Below, in pieces: positions 60,738 through 64,000 of a DNA stretch of 64,000 nucleotides (position 1 is the first letter of the stretch; every line of letters starts with the position of its first letter). The DNA is taken from contig NC_071354.1 in NCBI RefSeq assembly GCF_943734655.1, positions 45,979,544-46,043,543 of the forward strand, given 5' to 3'. The DNA comes from Sabethes cyaneus. Its lineage: Eukaryota > Arthropoda > Insecta > Diptera > Culicidae. The notes beneath the pieces were generated by a model, which saw nothing but the letters and a program-made list of their open reading frames with translations, searched no databases and was not told the origin of the DNA. Both the position numbers and the translations under genes were made by a program.

Positions 60738-61803
60738 AATCGAAAACTTCTGAACCAATCGGCGTGAAAATTTGCATGTAGGGGTTTTTGGGGACGGGGA
60801 AGGTTCTAATGATCATTAGAGTCCCCTGCCCCCACCAAGAGGGAGGGTCCCATACAAACGAATAACAAATTTCTGCACAACTCGAGAAGTAATCAAACAA
60901 CTGAAACCAAATTTGGCATGAGGGGGTTTTTGGATGCAAGAATTTATTCTAAGGTGAATTAAGACCCCTGCCCTTCAAATGAAATACAAATTTCCTCATA
61001 ACTTGAGAACTAATCAAGCAATTGGAACCAAATTTGGCATGAACCCCCACATTAGGAGGCAGCAATTTTTTTCTATGGTGAGTTATGACCCCACCCCTCT
61101 TTAAGAGGGGAGGGGGGGCTCCCTTATAAATGAAATACAAATTTCCTTATATCTCAAGAACTAATCAAGCAAGTGGAACCAAATTTGGCATGTGAGGGAC
61201 TTTGGAGTCTTGAATTTATTTTATAGTGGTGGGGGGATAAAGACTCTCATACAAATAAAACAGAAATTTTTGAGTAACTCAAAAACTAATCGAACTCGAG
61301 AAACTCCACTCTTCCATAAAACATTTGTCAATAATAAGACCACAAAAACATTCTATAGTAACGCTAGATCAGTCAGGGCGAGACGGCCGCGAGTGTTGCC
61401 GGCGACCCGCCGGCCACTGTGGAAGGGAGGGGGACAACCCCTCGCAGAAATCACCACTGTCTAGGTTTATTTGTTTTCCTACTCCTACTCCTCTATTACT
61501 TTCCTTCAGTTGGGTCAGCGACAGCGAGTAAGGAGAGGATCACCCCTGCGAAATGGTACTTTCCACGAAAAAGTTTTCCGTGAAATGGTACATTTCAGGT
61601 TTAGGTTTTTCGCGAAATGAAGTGATGCTTATTGGTTACCTGGAATGCTTTCATAGTTACGTAACTGCCAAAATTAATCATCTAAGGTTGAACTCTTCAG
61701 AAACTTGCAAAACTCTAGATTGTGACAAAGATCATCCGTGATTTATGATTTATGTACAACACAGTTTAATTTGTGGCAATACGAAGTTTGTCAGGTCAGC
61801 TAG
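60738..61803 (+). mobile_element. Helitron-like element, second copy
   Basis: It shares CAATCGGCGTGAAAATTTGC and several internal CCATACAAA..GAA and AATCAAGCAA units with 44477-45272, and ends in TTTGTCAGGTCAGCTAG followed by T. The 5' end is truncated or diverged. It carries a block absent from copy 1 (about 61375-61650, including a GC-rich stretch GGCGACCCGCCGGCCACTG). Confidence 0.55.
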
Positions 61804-61808
61804 TTTTA

Positions 61809-62004
61809 TACACTGAAGTCGCTTTTTACGCGATTTGTTTTTCACGCGACTATTCTACGCAAATTTCGAAATATACGCGGTTTTTACGCGAATTTCCGAA
61901 TTTACGCGGTTTTTTACGCGAATTTCGGAATGTACGCGGTTTTTTTTCACACGGTTCTGATTTACGAGGGACGTATCCTTCGCGTAAAAAGCGACTTGAG
62001 TGTA
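61809..62004. mobile_element. 196 bp MITE with internal 30 bp repeats
   Basis: Inverted ends TACACTGAAGTCGCTTTTTA (61809) and TAAAAAGCGACTTGAGTGTA (ending 62004) continue for 24 bases with one mismatch. TA flanks at 61807-61808 and 62005-62006. Inside, three 30-base units of AATTTCCGAATTTACGCGG type follow each other (about 61861-61950). Confidence 0.85.
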
Positions 62005-62006
62005 TA

Positions 62007-62280
62007 GTCACGGCGAATATTTAAATACTATCAGCTTTATTTTATCTGGCGTAGTAATGCTGGGAGCTATTTTCTACATTATTGTGAGAAAAAATTGAAA
62101 ACTTGTATATCAAACAACCCATGGTTTCATAGTTACGTAACTGCCAAAATGAATCGTCTTAAGGTTGAACTCCTCAGAAATATGCAAAACTCGAGATCTT
62201 GACAAAAGTCATCCAAGATTTACGATTCACAGCTGTATACAGCTCAGTTTAATTTGTGACAATACAAAGTTCGCCGGATC
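62007..62280 (+). mobile_element. Partial Helitron-like 3' part
   Basis: It resembles 45055-45260 (GCGAATATTTAAAT, GCTTTATTTTATC, CAGTTTAATTTGTG) and 61645-61795 (CATAGTTACGTAACTGCCAA). It lacks the CTAG end, replaced by the RTE fragment's tail at 62281. Confidence 0.55.
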
Positions 62281-62740
62281 ACTTACTTAATCAGCTTACT
62301 TAATCATCTTTCCTCTGCTGTACGAAGAAGTCGTCTCCATTCCACTCGGTCCATGGCCGCTATTCGCCAGCCACGAAGTGTGCGTAGGGTCCGCAGGTCG
62401 CCTTCTACTTGCTCGCTGCGCACCCCGCCGTCTCGTTCCAGGCGGATCATTATTGAGAACTTTTTTAACCGGGCTGTCGTCCGACATCCTCACGACGTGC
62501 CCAGCCCATCGCAGGCGACCGATTTTTGCGGTGTGAGCGATGGGTCGTTCCCTAAGCAGCTGATGCAATTCATGGTTCGTTCGCCTCCTCTACGTTCCGT
62601 CTTCCATCTGCACTCCGCCGTAGATGGTGCGCAACACCTTCCGTTCGAAAACACTAAAGGCGTTGGGCCTCCACGAGCATAGTCCATGTCTCATGGCCGT
62701 AAAGGACTACCGGTCTTGTTACTGTGGGGGTTGGCGTTTC
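62281..62740 (-). pseudogene. RTE C-terminal fragment (family D)
   Basis: The minus strand reads RPVVLYGHETWTMLVEAQRL in a broken frame, then MHQLLRERPIAHTAKIGRLR and WAGHVVRMSDDSPVKKVLNN, which is the RTE C-terminus. The 3' tail is two GATTAAGTAAG units (62305-62281), again a GTAA-type tail like families A and B. Confidence 0.7.
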
Positions 62741-62929
62741 GGAGTCCCAGAAGCAAATTCCATCAGTTTCCGATGAAATCAGCTCAAAGAAATAGTCTTT
62801 TTCTCCGCTCTACTACATACTTCGCCTAAATATCTCCAACACAATAATCTAGCTTTTATGCAAATTAAGTTTCGCAAATCTGTTTAACTACCACTCGATC
62901 CAAGAACAATCAAAAAACCATGTCATTGA
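62741..62929. other. Spacer
   Basis: Nothing recognised. Confidence 0.3.
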
Positions 62930-63391
62930 CACTGTCCTGACTACAGACGGTAGATAATCTACAGACGCGCAAAGAGCGTGGCATAAAACACCAATCGAAC
63001 CGTCAAATCGAGACACCAAATGAGCAAAGTAAACAAACTTGTGTTTCGTATAGGCAGGGAAGACTAATTTTTGTAATCTACCTGAAATATTAAAACTTTA
63101 ACTATTGATTTACTAACAACATATGGATTAGTTACACTCGATATATCATATAATGCTTTGAAAAATTCAATTGGCTTGTTCAATTTGCAAAATATGCGTC
63201 GTAATTCGCGAAGTTCCATGGAACATACCTCGCGATTCACGCAACTTACTGCTGATTATAGGGAGATTGATCCAATTCTGACTGGTTGCCAAAACTGTTT
63301 AAATAAAATAAACAAAAAAAAGTGTTGCCGAATTGGTAATTTTTCTCTTTGCGCGTCTGTAGATTATCTACCGTCTGTAGTCCTGACAGTG
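62930..63391. mobile_element. 462 bp MITE with 47 bp inverted ends
   Basis: The ends read CACTGTCCTGACTACAGACG on the left and, reversed, CACTGTCAGGACTACAGACG on the right. The repeat continues through GTAGATAATCTACAGACGCG and CAAAGAG with only about two differences. The inner TAGATAATCTA is itself palindromic. No clear target duplication and no coding capacity. Confidence 0.85.
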
Positions 63392-64000
63392 CTTCGCAAT
63401 ATAGTCATATCAGCTCAAACGTCAACTGCGCCGGGGGATACCCCGATTTGCTTTTCGTCATCACCCGCTGTAATATCCTCCCCCTCGTGCCGAACGGCAC
63501 CAAATTCGCCTCTGTTTTGTCCTCCGTGACTCGCTCCATCAGGATCGCTCACATCCAGAACCGCTAGGTTACAAACTGCCCTATTTTTCAACATGCCGGT
63601 CGCTGTTTCCACATCCGCCCGACGCACAATAGAGGTTTTCCGTCAAAATTTTTTTTTCCACTAAATGTTCGGTTTTGACTCTTAGAGATTATACCCATAT
63701 AAAACTTTCTTTATTAAAACCTCTAACTACTGTAAAAATGAAAAACTAAAATACGTATATTTCAACCCGTCACTTCTCGGATGTATTACATGCCTTTTTG
63801 TACCAGTGTCCTCTATTTTCACCACTTCGAAACCATTTATGCCACTCTTTACTCTTGTGGCAAGCAACGCACGAAACGAAAAAGAAGGTAATCATTAGCT
63901 TCATTCGTTTTGTCCTTTTCACTCAACCGCTGATACACATATGTCAATATCTGTTGTGCAATGCTGCCAGAAAATCTGAAAATTTTAATAAACAGTGCAG
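63392..64000. other. Right edge, no gene recognised
   Basis: Open frames at 63349-63627 have no recognisable domain. The last bases do not cut any feature I can identify. Confidence 0.35.

Overview
This is eukaryotic, AT-rich, repeat-dense DNA and most likely comes from a culicine mosquito. The two recognisable protein genes have an insect character: an IER2/IER5-type immediate-early gene, and a POFUT1 with a KDEL-like HEEL ending, as I recall for the fly enzyme. The tRNA-Glu looks like the insect form. The repeats are a typical mosquito mixture: RTE, Jockey/CR1-like and I-clade LINEs, a DD37E mariner-like transposon, Helitron-like repeats and many TA-flanked MITEs. Species cannot be settled from the sequence alone. 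There are no bacterial features (no operons, ribosome-binding sites or CRISPR).

Layout. 0-7.5 kb: a foldback element, then the IER-like gene on the minus strand (3342-4175) with a TATA box and a perfect CRE. 7.5-19 kb: a 1 kb repeat carrying a tandem array and a perfect hairpin, DD37E and mariner remnants, a Jockey/CR1-like remnant, and an 856 bp TIR element split by an I-clade retroelement that is flanked by 185 bp direct repeats. 19-31 kb: a 3x35 bp repeat, one unassigned candidate exon, and a near full-length but dead RTE element. 31-42.7 kb: a minus-strand Jockey/CR1-like RT with one stop codon, an RTE copy split by a 675 bp insertion with a 10 bp target duplication, a tRNA-derived SINE, the second copy of the 1 kb repeat, and scrambled RTE fragments. 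42.7-57 kb: composite repeats, a Helitron-like element, a three-layer transposon nest (50.7-54.9 kb) and three MITEs within 1 kb. 57.4-58.7 kb: POFUT1 on the minus strand, with a tRNA-Glu(UUC) gene in its intron about 50 bp from the splice acceptor. 58.7-64 kb: RTE, Helitron-like and MITE sequence.

Only IER, POFUT1 and tRNA-Glu look functional. They are unrelated in role: a nuclear stress/growth-response factor, an ER enzyme that O-fucosylates EGF repeats (Notch pathway), and a translation component. Every transposon coding region I could read is broken. The best leads are the giant target-site duplication at 16-18 kb, the tRNA wedged against the POFUT1 splice site, and the conserved hairpin-plus-tandem repeat of unknown class.
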